Positions 50,238-63,365 of a DNA stretch of 64,000 bases are shown here, piece by piece. The position numbers were made by a program, and so were the translations under genes. Source of the stretch: Trichoplusia ni (Eukaryota; Arthropoda; Insecta; Lepidoptera; Noctuidae). The notes below the pieces were generated by a model that was not told the DNA's origin, did not search any database, and saw only the letters and a program-made list of their open reading frames with translations. The DNA is taken from NCBI RefSeq assembly GCF_003590095.1, contig NC_039499.1, positions 1,116,001 to 1,180,000 on the forward strand, in the 5' to 3' direction. Positions within the stretch are counted from its first letter, which is position 1, and each line of letters starts with the position of its first letter.

Positions 50238-50674
50238 GGAGAAGACGACTAATCTCAACCAAGTACACAACAATTTAGTAAGAACCACAACAAAATACGG
50301 GAGTTTTTTTATTCAACCGTATCGTATCGCACGTATAAAGTATGAATATTTTTTAAAAAGGTAAGTCAGTTCTTTTTAAAGTTTTTGTACCTATTCATAA
50401 GACCAAGACTTACAATAGTCTAGTACAAAACTTAAAAAAATAGGTTTCTACAGATGACATCACAGGCGTTAATTCAATGCCTTTGACAACCGGCCATTGC
50501 CTTTTCTAGACAAAAATATTAAAAAGGTTAGATGTCACTCTATTATTCGCATACAGAAATAGACATTAAATAGCGCGTATTATTCACAAATTATATTCTG
50601 AACGAATAGATAATTAGCTCAGAATGTAAAGTTTTTTTTTGCCTGATTTTTTTGGACGTTATTTTTTTCTATAG

Positions 50675-50828
50675 TATAATAGGCTCAACCGTCCAGCATC
50701 AAGGCCAGTATGAATGGCTGTCAATCATTGTCGATGCGCAAGCGCAAGTCCCACGTCGTTTCATCGTTCATCCCCTTCAACCTTGGCGTTTAGTTTCGGA
50801 TGACGGGTCTACACGTGGCAACTTAAAG
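50675..50828 (+). other. Isolated exon-like segment of unknown identity
   Basis: A strong pyrimidine tract and acceptor (ATTTTTTTCTATAG, ending 50674) precede a 154-base block richer in GC than its surroundings, and a donor-like AAAG/GTACAT follows. One plus-strand frame is open throughout: 51 codons, entering at the third codon position and leaving after a complete codon. It includes HQGQYEWLSIIVDAQAQVPR. I recognise no family. No partner exon is visible. It could be an exon of a long noncoding or coding transcript, or an old repeat. Confidence 0.25.
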
Positions 50829-50837
50829 GTACATCTC

Positions 50838-50960
50838 ACCGTACTGTTGTTGTCGCTGTTGCATACTATGAGGAACAAAATATTGTTTGTGAGTTTGTAT
50901 GTTTGTACGTCTTTCACGCGATAACTACTGAAGGGATATGTATGGGATTTAGAACAAATG
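50838..50960 (+). repeat. Possible decayed non-autonomous repeat
   Basis: The phrase GTACGTCTTTCACGCGATAA followed by CTACTGAAGGGATATG resembles the 'hand-signature' phrases of common lepidopteran repeats. No ends were found. Confidence 0.2.
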
Positions 50961-52159
50961 TAGATTATAATCTCAAGAAACACTAAAAGTATTTTTATCC
51001 GTGTGAACGTTTGTATGAGTGACGTAGGTATCTTACTCAGTCAAGCATAAACTAGTATTGCAAATATATTAGGTAGGTATGTGATTGGTGCCTATTGATA
51101 GGTATTTCACGACACCCAGACATGCTAATGGACTATGTTTTTTATTAGATCTAAATAATTATTTTAAACAATTAGGAAGTTTTAGGATGTTGTGTTGTGA
51201 CTTGAATGACCTAAGATCAAAACTATCTGTGCTTTTTTAACGTCACGTATAGGTAATCTTTATTGTTCATTAATTGCCTTCGTACTATGTACACTTACTT
51301 GGTTTATTTATAGTAGGCAGTAGGCATTTTTGATAATTCAATGATATTGAATCGCCTTCGTCATTTTATAACATTAAATAAGGTTTGATTGCCTAAATCG
51401 TACTGAAAACAAAACACAATCTGAAGATGAACGTAAAATACGCACTAAAAATTATCTCATTACCTACCCGAGATATTATTTTTGTTTATTGAAACCGAAC
51501 CTTAAAGCCTTGAACTTGTATTGTAAGGTCAAGTGACACGTGATTAAAAAAACATTGAATAGGTTCCCTTCCGACCTTAGAATTTGTTTAAAATTACGAG
51601 GTCAAAATCATAAAAGGGACGGCCGGTTTTATTAAAAGGTATTATATAATCCAAACAATATTTATTTATGAGTACATAGAGCGAGTGCACACATTGGCTC
51701 TTATTACAAGAACAATAGAGGTTAGAATTGTATGCAAAACTCGTGTGATCTCTTGTTATGCAAATCTCTTGCTTAGAGTTATTCAATCCATTCAATACGC
51801 TTTTATAAAGGGAACGTTAAATACTTTTTGCTTTTATATTATAGGGCATTTACTCTATTGAATGTAGAGTAACGTCCAATTTTATTGGACAGGGTTGTCA
51901 GATTTGGTTAGGGTCATTCAGATTTGGGGTTTGCGATTTTTGTTGCCAAGTAACTCACAATGGCTATAACGGAAATTTCGGATATTGAATTGACCAGCTT
52001 GCATCTGTACAAAGCAACAAGCTCATTGAACAATGGGGAAGAAAAATATTAAACTTGTTTATTCATGTTTCAGGTTGCGCAGTAAGATTTTTGGGCCAGG
52101 AATATTAACAAAGCCGGGTGTGTATGTAAATCCCTTAGGAAATAAATCAATGACGAATT
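50961..52159. other. Gene-free AT-rich stretch
   Basis: I see no gene, RNA or recognisable repeat. A minus-strand 72-codon frame (51795-51577) has no domain. Confidence 0.5.
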
Positions 52160-52235
52160 CTTGGATCCCAACTATGTTTTGATCGGCTTCCAGTCTCATC
52201 GGATGCAGCTAAGTACCAGTATTTTACAAGAAGCG
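52160..52235 (-). repeat. Strongly decayed SINE family A fragment
   Basis: CCCAACTATG...GATCGGCTTCCAGTCTCATC...GCAGCTAAGTACCAGTATTTTACAAG is a diverged reverse complement of the family A 3' half. Confidence 0.4.
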
Positions 52236-52444
52236 CCGGCCAAATATGTATAAATAACAACCGGGGCCCACTGTATTATTATGAACATTGTACTAATCAA
52301 CTGTCTCGCTCTTAAGACTAGCCTAGCGAATATATCCAGTATCAATTCGCAAATTCAGCAAATACTTGCGCCCACACAAATAAGATAATTGTGAGAAGAT
52401 GACCCGAGTCTGTAAATAATGATGTTATTATCAACTTAATTAAT

Positions 52445-52618
52445 TAATGTCACATTTGACTTGAGCCGGATGCAACCCGTCACCTGAGAGATGGACTGCA
52501 GACTTGCGACTGCCAAAGATTACCGAGGGTGAACGAACAAAGAGGTAGGCCACTACTGGACATAGGAGAGGCTTTTGCCCAGCACTGGACTGCGACGGGC
52601 TGATGATGTTGATGATGA
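52445..52618 (+). repeat. Interspersed repeat with (TGATGA)-type tail
   Basis: GAGCCGGATGCAACCCGTCA leads on to GGCTTTTGCCCAGCACTGGA and CGGGCTGATGATGTTGATGATGA. The triplet-rich 3' tail is typical of lepidopteran LINE- or SINE-type retroelements. The 5' end is not defined. Confidence 0.5.
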
Positions 52619-53199
52619 AAACAACAAAAAAGCTCCATTCTTTTGTTACATTGTTCAAGCTAATGCGTATGGAATTACTGATGGAAGTTCAATGAAAAAC
52701 TAGAGGTCACTGCCAAACAAACTGGTCTCATCAGTCATAGAAACTATAAATAGGCCTCAATAACACAACAATCCAAGGAAACATTCGTCTCAATAAAGGG
52801 CCAAGGTTCTTCATTAAAAATTGGAGCAAACCTTGATCGTCACACTAGTTAATGCGTAATAACCTTAGGTGTATCGTGTTTAATCAATGACGTCTGATGT
52901 CTGGGTATAAAAAGAATAAAATCTTTTGAAACCGGAAGAATGATTTTTTTGAATCTTTTTGCCTTTGCCATAAATTGTCAAAGATATTCTTAAAAGATTT
53001 ATACTAGACAGGTTTTTTGCCTTTGTCATAGAAAAAACTGCTTCAAATTTTGCTCTAACTGGTTTGTAGAATAGAAGGCAAGTGAAGTATGGACTCCAGT
53101 AAGAGTACACTAAGAAACAAATACTTTTCTTTATCAAAAATAATATAAATCCAGAAAGCTCACGGTTTTTAGGATTACGTGAATAATATAAAACAATTG

Positions 53200-53365
53200 A
53201 AATTTTCACTGACGATGTATTTCTATTGCCGCTTTATCAACAAATACAAAAAAAAATGTTTTGTACTCATCCTCAAATTAATCACTCAACCGATTCGTCT
53301 TTTGTAGTCGATCTGTTATGAACTCTTAGTATTTCGAATCCAACTCGCACTTGATCGGTTTCGAT
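53200..53365 (+). repeat. Family R tail fragment
   Basis: GAAATTTTCACTGACGATGT, TATTTCTATTGCCGCTTTAT and AATCCAACTCGCACTTGATCGG recur, with changes, at 36578-36745. It lies between gene-free DNA on both sides (52619-54278), where nothing else is recognised. Confidence 0.5.
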
Positions 53366-54293
53366 ATATGTATTATTTAAAATGTCTTACACAAATAACA
53401 GATAGAAAACTTCACTCCGCGACCAAGTCAGTGACACGAACATCTGTCAAAGAATAATGAAATTGTGTTAACAATACAAAAGACATTAATTAAGAGTGAA
53501 TACCAATCAAAACACTAAGAAGTATTTATTTACGATCCAATCAACGCGAACAAACATGTCTCCCTTCTGTAACTCTGTACTCGATAACCCAAGCACCTAA
53601 GTTCCATTGTCTTTTAATTAAAGTTATTGCCCGAACTATATGAAAGTTTTACCTCGCCTAGATATCAATATAATACCATACACCTATATATACCTACGTA
53701 TTAAGATACTTTCTTTGTTTTAATACTGTTCACGAATGAACAATTGTTTTGTTATCCAGACACGGTTTCCTAGGAAGTCTGTTGGTGAAAGTTTCTGCTA
53801 AATAACGATCTTAACTGAGATATTTGTTGAGGACTAACTTATCATGGATATTAATGGTCTGTTGGCGATTGGATGGTTTGGAGTAGAATAGCCCGTAAAT
53901 TGTTGGTAGTTGTGTCTTACTCGAGGAAATAATGAGCTTTTGTAAAATGCTGATGAATAAACTTTTTATACGGACTTAAGTTTATAAAGTTTTTGAATGA
54001 CGAATAAGTACTTTTCTCATTCGGTAATAATATCAGTCATGTAAAGGGTTTTTTTACAAAAACGCTAGTGAACAATGACAGTCATAAGGACAGACAGCCG
54101 AATGCTAGGCTTAATATTAAAGAAGTTCTCTACCGGTCAACCAAGAGGTGGTGCAGAGGATCAGGAAGTAGGTGTAGGTGCACCCTTTGAGATCTTAACA
54201 TTAAACACCACAAGTTATAACTTGTTAAGTAAAATACAAAGCCCTACTCTGTATTTATTTGTTTTGTTATACTTAATATAATTTAATCAGTGT

Positions 54294-54488
54294 CATCATT
54301 GGCCTAGCCTTTTCCCAACTATGTTGGGGTCGGCTACCAGTCCAACCGGTTTCAGCTAAGCATCAGTGTTTTACAAGGAGCGACTGCCTATCTGACCTCC
54401 TTAACCCAGTTACCTGGGCAACACGATACCCCTTGGTTAGACTGGCTGTCAGACTTTTTCAAGCTTCTGACTACCTGTTTTTATCATG
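54294..54488 (-). mobile_element. 5'-truncated SINE family A with target duplication
   Basis: Read on the minus strand, it carries the last about 195 bases of family A and ends in the CCAATGATG tail. A perfect 15-base duplication, TAATTTAATCAGTGT, flanks it at 54279-54293 and 54489-54503. Truncation at the 5' end with a target duplication is the mark of reverse-transcription-based insertion. Confidence 0.8.
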
Positions 54489-54503
54489 TAATTTAATCAG
54501 TGT

Positions 54504-57030
54504 AATTGACCATATCGCTCTGATTTTGCAAATAACTAGAAGCAGAAACTTTAAAATTCGTGCCAAAACTATCCACAAATATTAAACAACATTTATACAA
54601 ATAATGAAGCTTACAATTATATAAATCGATTGTCGTATAAAAGCTAAAAAACATTAACATCCGAATGCATTAAATAACGTGTTGATTACAATATTGAAAC
54701 CTATATTTATGTAAATGTAATAAGTAAAGTATAGGTGTTAAAGTGGCGATTACTTAGTAGGCGTAAGTCAATTACTTACGGCATTACTTGCTTATAAATC
54801 ATTCGCGGCTTAAAAACAGATTATAATGTTGATCTTACGTACGCGGTATCCGTGGCATTGGTTCAGACTCCAGAGGAAGAATCATTACTGTTTTTGTATT
54901 TGTGAATATGTGTGTCTCTCACACAATTAAATATTCGTTATGTCATGTACACCCACACATATGTAGATACATATCTACACACATTTCGGAACACGTATGA
55001 AACTATCGGAGAAAAACTACCCATTGTGTCAATATTGGCTACAAACTACCTGTGTAGTTTCGTCTAAATCCGTTCAGTGTTTTTTGCGAGTAAGGTGGAC
55101 AAACATCTATACGTACAAACTTTCGCTTTCAGAGCCTGAAAATTATATAGATCAATCTTTTTTAACTTTATGCAATTTATTATTTATCTTGTTCCTTCAG
55201 CTAGTCTCATAAAGATCAATTATTTTTATTACAGATCCCAATACCACATAACAGCTGCTGTCAAATTGGTTATGAAACCCAGATATTTTTCTTCCTGTTC
55301 TCGTAAAGCGTACAAGTCTGTGTTATCTTAATATCTACGGAATGACGGAATGTAATATTGGCTGAGGGAATTTCTGTGTAAGATTTTGTTATGATTTTTT
55401 CGCCCCGGCTGTGTATGACAGGCGTTACACGCAGACAATATTAAATATATTGATGTTATTGCTGCTGAAAGCCTGTTACGTCATTTTTATTAGTACCCTT
55501 AAACCAAGTTCTGTTTATTAAGTAGATATGTCTTCATGAATGTCAAAATCGCATACAAGTTGGGGATTCTGTTTGTAAGATCAAAAAGCTTTGCTTTTCT
55601 TAACGTATTTAAAACGTAGAGGTGCAATTAACAAGTTTTAACTAAACATTTTTTTTTTTGTAATTTACAAAACAATAAAATTTTCCAATTACACATTTTT
55701 GTTGCGGTTTCGTACGACTGTAGGACATTTCAAAACTTTACCTGGGATATTTTTAATTGATTTGTAAACCACTGGCATGTTAAGGATTTCCTACTTATAA
55801 ATATGGCTACCTAGTTCAAAATCGTTTATATAAAACCGCAGGAAACATTACAATTCTTTTATCATGACATCATATTTAAAAAAAAAAAATATTTCCTTCA
55901 TATTTACAATGTAACTTAATACAACAAATAATACGCTTTAATAACTCCGTGTTATTATAATTCAATACATTTATTACCTCACGTTATTCTACTGGTAGTT
56001 ATGACAGATGGTAATAACCACTCATTAAAGTCATTGCCATTGGACCGGTTCTTATCAAAGACAAATCGTATTTGATTTGAATTCCGTTCACACCTTTATC
56101 TCTAAATGTCATCTGAATGTTTCCTGACAGAAAGATACGCGGCAAAAAAATTGAAGGTTGTTTTGAAACTGTCGCTAATAATGTAATAAACAAATAGTTG
56201 TCATATTGTGAGTAATAATGTTGATCAAGTTAAACCTAAAACTTTTTTTTATTATTTGTTGAAAACTAGTCATTACAAAAATTTGATTAATTATTGCAAG
56301 TAATTTTTTTGAAAATTTAGTGTTATGTGGTTTGGTTACAGAAAAACATTATCTGTGAAAGTTTGAACTATCATAATATACACATACATGTATTTAAAAA
56401 AGGACAGACAGTGGAGCTTTAATAGTAGGGATTCGTTAAACTAATACCCTTTGAAAAGAACTTTAAAAAAATTGAGAAATTTTGAAGGATGTAGATATAG
56501 TTTTAAGTTACAGGTGGTTTATGAAACCGTTAAATTAGGCATGTTAACATTTAGAACTAAGCCTGCAAGGATTTTTTTGCCTCAATATAAATAAAAACGA
56601 ACCCCAATCAATAATCTTAGACTAAGCCCTAGGGAATGTTAATTGACAGACATGAGATAGAATCATAGAATACCTACGTGTTAGAAACACATTCGAATCG
56701 CCTCCTCCGTAACTTCAAAAACAAACCGGGCTTTAAAAGTAGCGATTAACCTGATCAAATGTAACTTTTAAGCTCGAAACTAACTGTTTTAATTAAGGCC
56801 CTTTATCGTGAAAGCAACAATATCAGTCAAGGTCATATCAAGTCAAGCCTTTATTACATACACCATGACTTTTCCTCAAGGAATAAGCAGAATTCGAAGT
56901 GCAGATGAAAAAAAACAAAAGAAAATTGTAACAGTTCATTTGATACAGAGCCTTGATACTGGGAGAAGTCATATTTAATTCCCGGGAGTTATTGAACCTT
57001 TTTTCCTCAAGCAACTATCAACTATATATA
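54504..57030. other. Gene-free AT-rich stretch
   Basis: No gene is recognised. A possible repeat scrap is at about 54975-55205 (CATTTCGGAACACGTATGAA; CGTCTAAATCCGTTCAGTG). A full FTZ-F1 consensus, TCAAGGTCA, is at 56827-56835, but several are expected by chance in a window of this size. Confidence 0.5.
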
Positions 57031-57200
57031 CTAGCTGACTCAGCGATCTTCGTAGCGCCAAGTAACCTATCCTTCATGTTGGATCAAACTACACACGATG
57101 TGTAAATTTGATTAAAATCGGTTAAGCAGTTTAGGAGTCTTTAGGAGTTTAGGACATCGTGGATGAACAACGTGTCATGTAATTTATTTATAGATATAAA
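57031..57200 (-). repeat. Helitron-like fragment of a second family
   Basis: On the plus strand it begins CTAGCTGACTCAGCGATCTTCG directly after an A, the reverse of a CTAG end next to T. Later it has AATCGGTTAAGCAGTTTAGG. It differs from the five-copy family. A separate short hairpin (AAACGTATG with CATACGTTT) lies just beyond, at about 57238-57267. Confidence 0.35.
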
Positions 57201-57536
57201 ATAACATGTAATTATGTGCTAAAGATTACGATCATAGAAACGTATGACATAACACTGACATACGTTTCATTTTTTTTTTTATAAGAAGAAAAAAAAGTAT
57301 TTTTAGAGCAATTAACAAGTAATAAACATAATACAAAATATGATCAATAATAAAAGGAAGTGCGAAATGTAGTTTAATTTTAAATAAAGTTTTTTTTAAT
57401 GCGTTTAACAAACATACTGAAAAAATAATAGAGCAGATACATAACTGAGAATAAGACAATCATTTTATGAACACGGATAACGTGTCCCGGGTTCGATTTC
57501 TACGTATTACAACTAGTAATTACAAGTACATATTTG

Positions 57537-57909
57537 GATTGGATTTGGATGTACGAGGAGCTCGTGGCTAACCTATAACCGCAGAAGTGAAACGATCACA
57601 GGTTAAGCTATGCTATGTCCATAGATGGGTGACCATCTTTGTCATAAGGAGTTCCTCCGTGTTTCGGAAGGCACGTTAAATTGTGGGTCCCGGCTGTTAT
57701 TCTTACATCTTTGACAGTCGTTACAGGTAGTCAGAAGCTTGAAAAGTCTGTCAACCAGTCTAACGAAGGGGTATCGTGTCGCCCAGGTAACTGGGTTGAG
57801 GAGGTCAGATAGGCACTCGCTCCTTGTAAAACACTGGTACTTAGCTGAAACCGCTTGGACTGGTAGCCGACCCCAACATAGTTGGGAAAAGGCTAGGCCA
57901 ATGATGATG
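57537..57909 (+). mobile_element. SINE family A, complete copy with 19-base target duplication
   Basis: The 373-bp element runs from GATTTGGATGTACGAGGAGC through GGCACGTTAAATTGTGGGTC, GGTATCGTGTCGCCCAGGTA and CCGACCCCAACATAGTTGGG to CCAATGATGATG. The 19-base duplication AATTACAAGTACATATTTG is perfect at 57518-57536 and 57910-57928. The flanks (GGGTTCGATTTCTACG before and GTGTTCTGGGTTTGGG after) look like the two halves of an older tRNA-derived SINE, so the insertion appears nested. A weak 64-codon frame inside it is not a gene. Confidence 0.8.
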
Positions 57910-57928
57910 AATTACAAGTACATATTTG

Positions 57929-59356
57929 TGTGATTTTCAAATAAGTGTTCTGGGTTTGGGTAAAGATGACATTTCTATAACAGGAGAAGTAAAAAAAAAC
58001 AAATGAAGAAAACCCATAGAACTTGATCAAATAATTTATCAAAGTTTCTATCATTCTCTAACTTCCCTTTCGAGATCTCTACTTCATTATTCAAAGACCT
58101 AAAGCGGAAATTTATTAAAATGCAAATGTGAAATCGATCGAACGATTTATAATTTTCTCTTAATCGCTGATTTATTAATAATCCTAGTATCACTTAAAAG
58201 CAATACGTCCAATTAGATTGCAAATATAATTAAACTGCCGAGTATTTCTAAACATCGTTATCTATCACATTTATGCATCGATTAGCCGATAACTTATTAA
58301 ACTCGGCCTCAGTACAGTCAGTAACAAACATTCAGAAAGGCAATTAGATTTTCAAAAACATTGAAAGTCATGAAAGCTACTAAATTCTTTTTTTATTCTT
58401 AAAAACTTATTTTTTTTATTCAAGTCCTTCGTGATCAAATTCAGATCATTATTATATTCTATTAAAGAGCGATTATTGAATGTCGAAATACAATGAACAG
58501 TTCTCAATTTTTGTATCCAACTGTACTAGGGTACTAGAATATTGTATTATCTTATACAACGAATGTTTGATCATTGACCAACGTTGGTTCATTGACCTGT
58601 TTTGTGACATTTCTGATTACGTATTACTTATGTAAGTGTTTTGTATAATTTTATCATAATACTACGTAAGTATGCGAGTATTTTTGGTGTATAGGTATAG
58701 TTTTGACGTCGGGGGATTTCCTTGAATTATTAACGTTTGAATCAATCGTGTACTTCGTATCCCGATCCTATGTTATAGAGATCCAACAAAATAATATACG
58801 AGGAGGATTTGTGGGGTTGGTCTAAAAGAAAATTATACTTATTTTAAAGAAATATACAATTTCAAAATCTGTATAAACCTATTGACTAAGTGATTATCAG
58901 TTTTGAAGATTGGAGACAATAGTAGATTTGGGTACTTAGTACTATTAATTATTATGGAATAGATTTCACGTTTATTTATTTTTCTGTCTGGAATCTATCT
59001 GGATTTTTATTTTGTACCTCAGTCATTAATTGTTAGCTCATTATTAGTGTTATTTAAAGACGGAATGAAGTACCTACATTCACATTTAAATCTTCCGATT
59101 TTTCCATTAAAACAAACTAACATAAATCAAGCCTAAAGAAATGTAATTTTTGGGAGCTGACATTTAAAATGAAATCAACAGTTTAAAGAAAACTCTCTTG
59201 ACTTAAGTGAAGACTTGGGTTTTGTGTAAAATACTTCAGCTTCGTCCAAGGAGGCTTGAAGACGACCTTGACATGATTCTGAAAATTTAAACTGACGATG
59301 ATCACGTAGCAAGCTGTGTACAGTGTGACATTTCGTGTTATAATTATTCATTTATA
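57929..59356. other. Gene-free AT-rich stretch
   Basis: I see no gene. Apart from the paired EcRE-like sites at 58568-58598, nothing is recognised. A minus-strand 72-codon frame (58193-57975) has no domain. Confidence 0.5.
58568..58598. promoter_or_regulatory. Two ecdysone-response-element-like sites
   Basis: GGTTCATTGACCT (58586-58598) is an inverted repeat of nuclear-receptor half-sites with one base between (GGTTCA, T, TGACCT), the arrangement bound by EcR/USP. A weaker relative, TGATCATTGACCA, lies at 58568-58580 and shares TCATTGACC. It is about 43 kb from the P450 genes, so any target is unknown. Confidence 0.35.
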
Positions 59357-59465
59357 GGGTCCCGTACTGAAAGGGTAAAAACGGAACCCTTTTACTGAAG
59401 CACCTCTGTCTATCCATTTGTCACCAGGCTTTATCTAATGAACCGTGATCACTGCTTGTTCTATG
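59357..59465 (+). repeat. Family R head fragment
   Basis: AGGGTCCCGTACTGAAAGGG, AAAAACGGAACCCTTTTACT and TCACCAGGCTTTATCTAATG form the best-preserved head of a repeat whose decayed relatives are at 21015, 44939 and 59982. Confidence 0.55.
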
Positions 59466-62400
59466 GTAACAAACATATAAAAATACAAACGAATTGAGAA
59501 CCTACCTCTGCTTGACTTGGGTTTGATAAATAAATGCCAAAATGGTATATCTTCCGAATCATTGGATCAGGAATCAAAGATAATATCAATCTTACAAGTT
59601 ATCGATAAAAAAAACTTATAAGTTAAATACACAGTCAACGCGTAAGTACTTAAGTTGATATAATTGTAATTCTGAAACATATAATTACGCAATTATCCAT
59701 TTAAATATTCATATTCATATTTATATATTTATTTGCATCCCATATTGTTACAAAAGATGTTAATAAAAAGGCTTAAAGCTAGGCTAGCAATGTTATGGAC
59801 CCTGTTAGGGCACAGCAAAAGAAGGCATTACAAATTAATCGGTATGTATCCGTATATTATTATATTTTTAGTGCTATTTATATCAATTCATATTAGGTTC
59901 CGCGGAATTTTTTTTTAAAGACTTCCGTCATTATTTAATTATCGGCTGCTGCAGAATTAGTGCCCTGCATTACATTGTCATCAGGGTTCTATAACCAAAG
60001 GGAGAAAAAGGAAAGCTATTACTGAGGCCTTGCCTATAATTTGTTAAACCACAATATTTGTTTTTGTAAAACGTGTTTTAGCGTAAGCTAATCCTTTTTT
60101 AAATACCGCTTATTTATATTATTAATACGAATTAAAAAAAAAACAATACATCTATTCTAGACCTAAAATTAAACCCTCTGAATGTGCATACATTTTAATA
60201 AGCTTATAATTTTGTATGGTTAACCCATCTTAAACATTTGCTCAATTAAAGAGAAATACTTCTTATAAACATCGAAAGCTTTGCAGAAACCACGTGTTAT
60301 AAGTAAGCTTGTTTTAAAAAGCTAGTTACGATTATATCATATTTTAATCATTTTCTCCATACATTACAGTGCGCTCTGGAAAGTAGGTCAGATCTCAAGT
60401 AAAGATCTTTACTGGAATCTTCAAGCGGTATCCAACGCGTCACGTCACACATGTTTACATACAAATGACGAAACATAAACAAATAAAGGATGATAATGTT
60501 TGCTTATGCAATACAAGCCTACCTAAAAAGTGTTGCATCGCTATTACGTAGTACATAACTCCAAACAATTACTAATGTCAATACCTTCTATTGAAGGAGC
60601 ATAAACTATGAAGGTCATCTCAGTACGGCATATGAAGGACTTACGTAAGCAGCTATCGAGATTGGATAACAGTTTATTGACCTTTATCGGCACAGTAGTA
60701 TTCCAGGTTCAACGATCTGACAAGGACGTTCAATCGCATGTTATGCTCAGCAAATTAAACACGTGGTCGTGGCGTTAATGCAATAAATGCCTACAGCATA
60801 AACGTTAAAGCTCATTTTACTTTACATCAAAAACATCTTAATGACCACGTTTGGTTAATAGAAATTTTACAACTATAGTAATTATGATATCGGTCGTCGA
60901 ACTGAGTAAATCATCTAGCATAAAATGCATTGTAATTAATGCTAGGATTTTGAACTCTAAGGTGTTTGAACTGGTATGATATTTACAAACATTGAGGTTT
61001 GACTGATCAAGGTAGGTCTTTGCACCCAGAAGTAAAGTCAATGTACGGCAAAACTAATCGAAACCCACGTCTAGGGAAACATCAAATAGATTTCGCACGC
61101 ACTCGAACAAAGAAGTATTTAATTAATGTCATTACTCATTAGTTTAAAACAATAAATCGATATATATGGCGACATTTAGATTAAGCAAACAAATATTTTG
61201 TGCAAATATTTCCGTGATTGTCAGAGTACTAGAATACGTCCCATTTTATCTACTTTGCCAATACTGGGATCCAATATCAAAGCAGAGCAAATTGAACTCA
61301 ATTGAATGATTCGAACATTGATGAAAATTGACGAGATAAAACTGGCAGCCGAACAAAACTTAAACCTATAAATTGATTCCCAAATTCGACAGTTGCCAAA
61401 CAGTAAATTGCAATTTACTGCTAGGGAATATAAGAAGATATAAGCATTTTACGACGTGTTAAAAACACCCCTCCCATTAGATTGGGTGTGTAAACAAAAT
61501 TATCATATTATCAAAATTAGTATAGAAGAATTTTATTTCTCGAATTTTTTGCGGCTTAATTCTGAGATTCATCCCAATGTTAAATTGCACTCACAAAAGC
61601 GTGCACTAAGAATTTTAAATATTACACAATCAGAACATTAAATACTAAACCATTTAAGGTTATTATCTTGTTCAATTAATAATTAATTATATTTAAATAT
61701 TTATCAACAAACTAGGTCTACCTCCTTAAACATTCTGGGAATAACCACTTATTTGACGCAGTTCTAATGATTAAAACATTATGTATAACGAAGAATAAAT
61801 CGGTGAGCCAGAGTGACGTAAATAAGTTAATTTGAGTACAGATGATAGTGTGTTATATACTCCTTAAAACTGCATATTATTGGGAAACCTTTGGCATTAT
61901 AAATCCATATCCTTAAAAATGTCTGAATCTTTTAACACGTGGTTAACTTACCACCAGACGCGTCTGATTTCTCCAATCATGACTAGGTAATGGTCGAATC
62001 GAAAGGACACTAAATGTAAATTTTTCATTACGGTCGAATCAAGAGGACTTAAATTTTATTTTTTCTTTTTATTAAAAATGTTGGTGGCATAGTTACACAA
62101 TATGAACATTATAAAATAGACTTTACATATGCTGTCTACTAAGTGTTAAATTGTACGTATCTAAAATTCGAAAATGTACAGCCCTATACTTACAGTATAA
62201 CAATAAAATCACAGCGTCAGTGCGTACATCTACCTACTTCTACAAGTATTGCACCCTCTTTAGTTACTGAGATGGGCTAGAACGTGAAACAAGGCTGGAG
62301 TCGAAGAAGAAGACGCAGCGACCGCTTCAATTATTCGCTATTCCCCTAGGGCTGGTAATTAGCAGAAAATATCTGAACTGAAGGAGTTCGCATTACAAAC

Positions 62401-63365
62401 TTTGTATACATTTACAAAATATATTAAAATAAAAAGAACATACAGAATCATTGGCGATGATTCTTTTCTAATCAAAGATCAATTTATTTGACTTCGATCA
62501 AATCTAAATCTAAAACATTGGACTATATTGTGCATTGTTCTAACTATACATTATAAACAATTTAATAAATTGTTTTAACTATACAGCCTTTAAATATTAT
62601 TCTTATTTTATCATAATTGCAATAATAATAAACGAAATAATATTACCTAACTTTACGTATATAAAAAAAAAACTATTAATTGTTTAATTTTCGTTTATGT
62701 TACAAAGAATATAAAAAGTAATGAGCTAATTAAAAACGTAATAGGCTTTACAAACAAAATGAAAATAATTAAGAAAACATTAATGTTCTTTTTGTGTTTC
62801 CTACTAAGCAATCTCTGTTTCTTTATTAAACCGTAAAGTTTAGGCTCTGAATTATTAAACCGTAAAGAAAATAGGTTTCTTTTTTTACACACCAATACGC
62901 AAAAGCATAACAAGTTTTATTCTTTCTATTTATATTTCAAAAAAAAAATGATTTGAAAATCTAGTTTTTAATTGGTATCGCCACAAGCGGCGTCGCGGGG
63001 CGCTCAGCTGCTAGGTACATTTAAATTCTAGCACAGCATTAATGTAGGTCATCAATTCTCACGACTCTATTATGTTATGCCTACAAATCTGTCGAGCAAG
63101 TATTGAAGTGTCGTCGACCCCAGCTGGTACTAACCTAACCCATATTGCATACGTATATTTCGTTAGGCTATTTGCACATGATTCAGATGGTTCTTATTTG
63201 CTTTTTATTTACGTAATTCTAGCTTGCGTAATGGGTATAACACCTACTTTTTAAACAGAAGATTCTTTTGATAAAATTAATTTCATTTTAGTAGTATGTA
63301 CACAGATGTATTCAAAATATTAGCCAAAAAATCTGACCGAATGTAGTTTTCAACTTTAGTATGTC
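59466..63365. other. Gene-free AT-rich stretch
   Basis: No gene or RNA is recognised. A decayed family R head (GGGTTCTATAACCAAAGGG) lies at about 59982-60043. Plus-strand frames at 59733-59918, 61456-61641 and 63072-63254 and minus-strand frames at 61041-60838 and 62913-62695 show no domain. Confidence 0.5.

Noticed and set aside
57739..57933. A 64-codon frame with a tryptophan-rich middle
   Set aside because: It lies inside the complete family A SINE.
42945..59271. FTZ-F1 consensus sites at 42945-42953, 56827-56835 and 59263-59271
   Set aside because: About four matches to this degenerate 9-mer are expected by chance on both strands of 64 kb, and none is near a gene.
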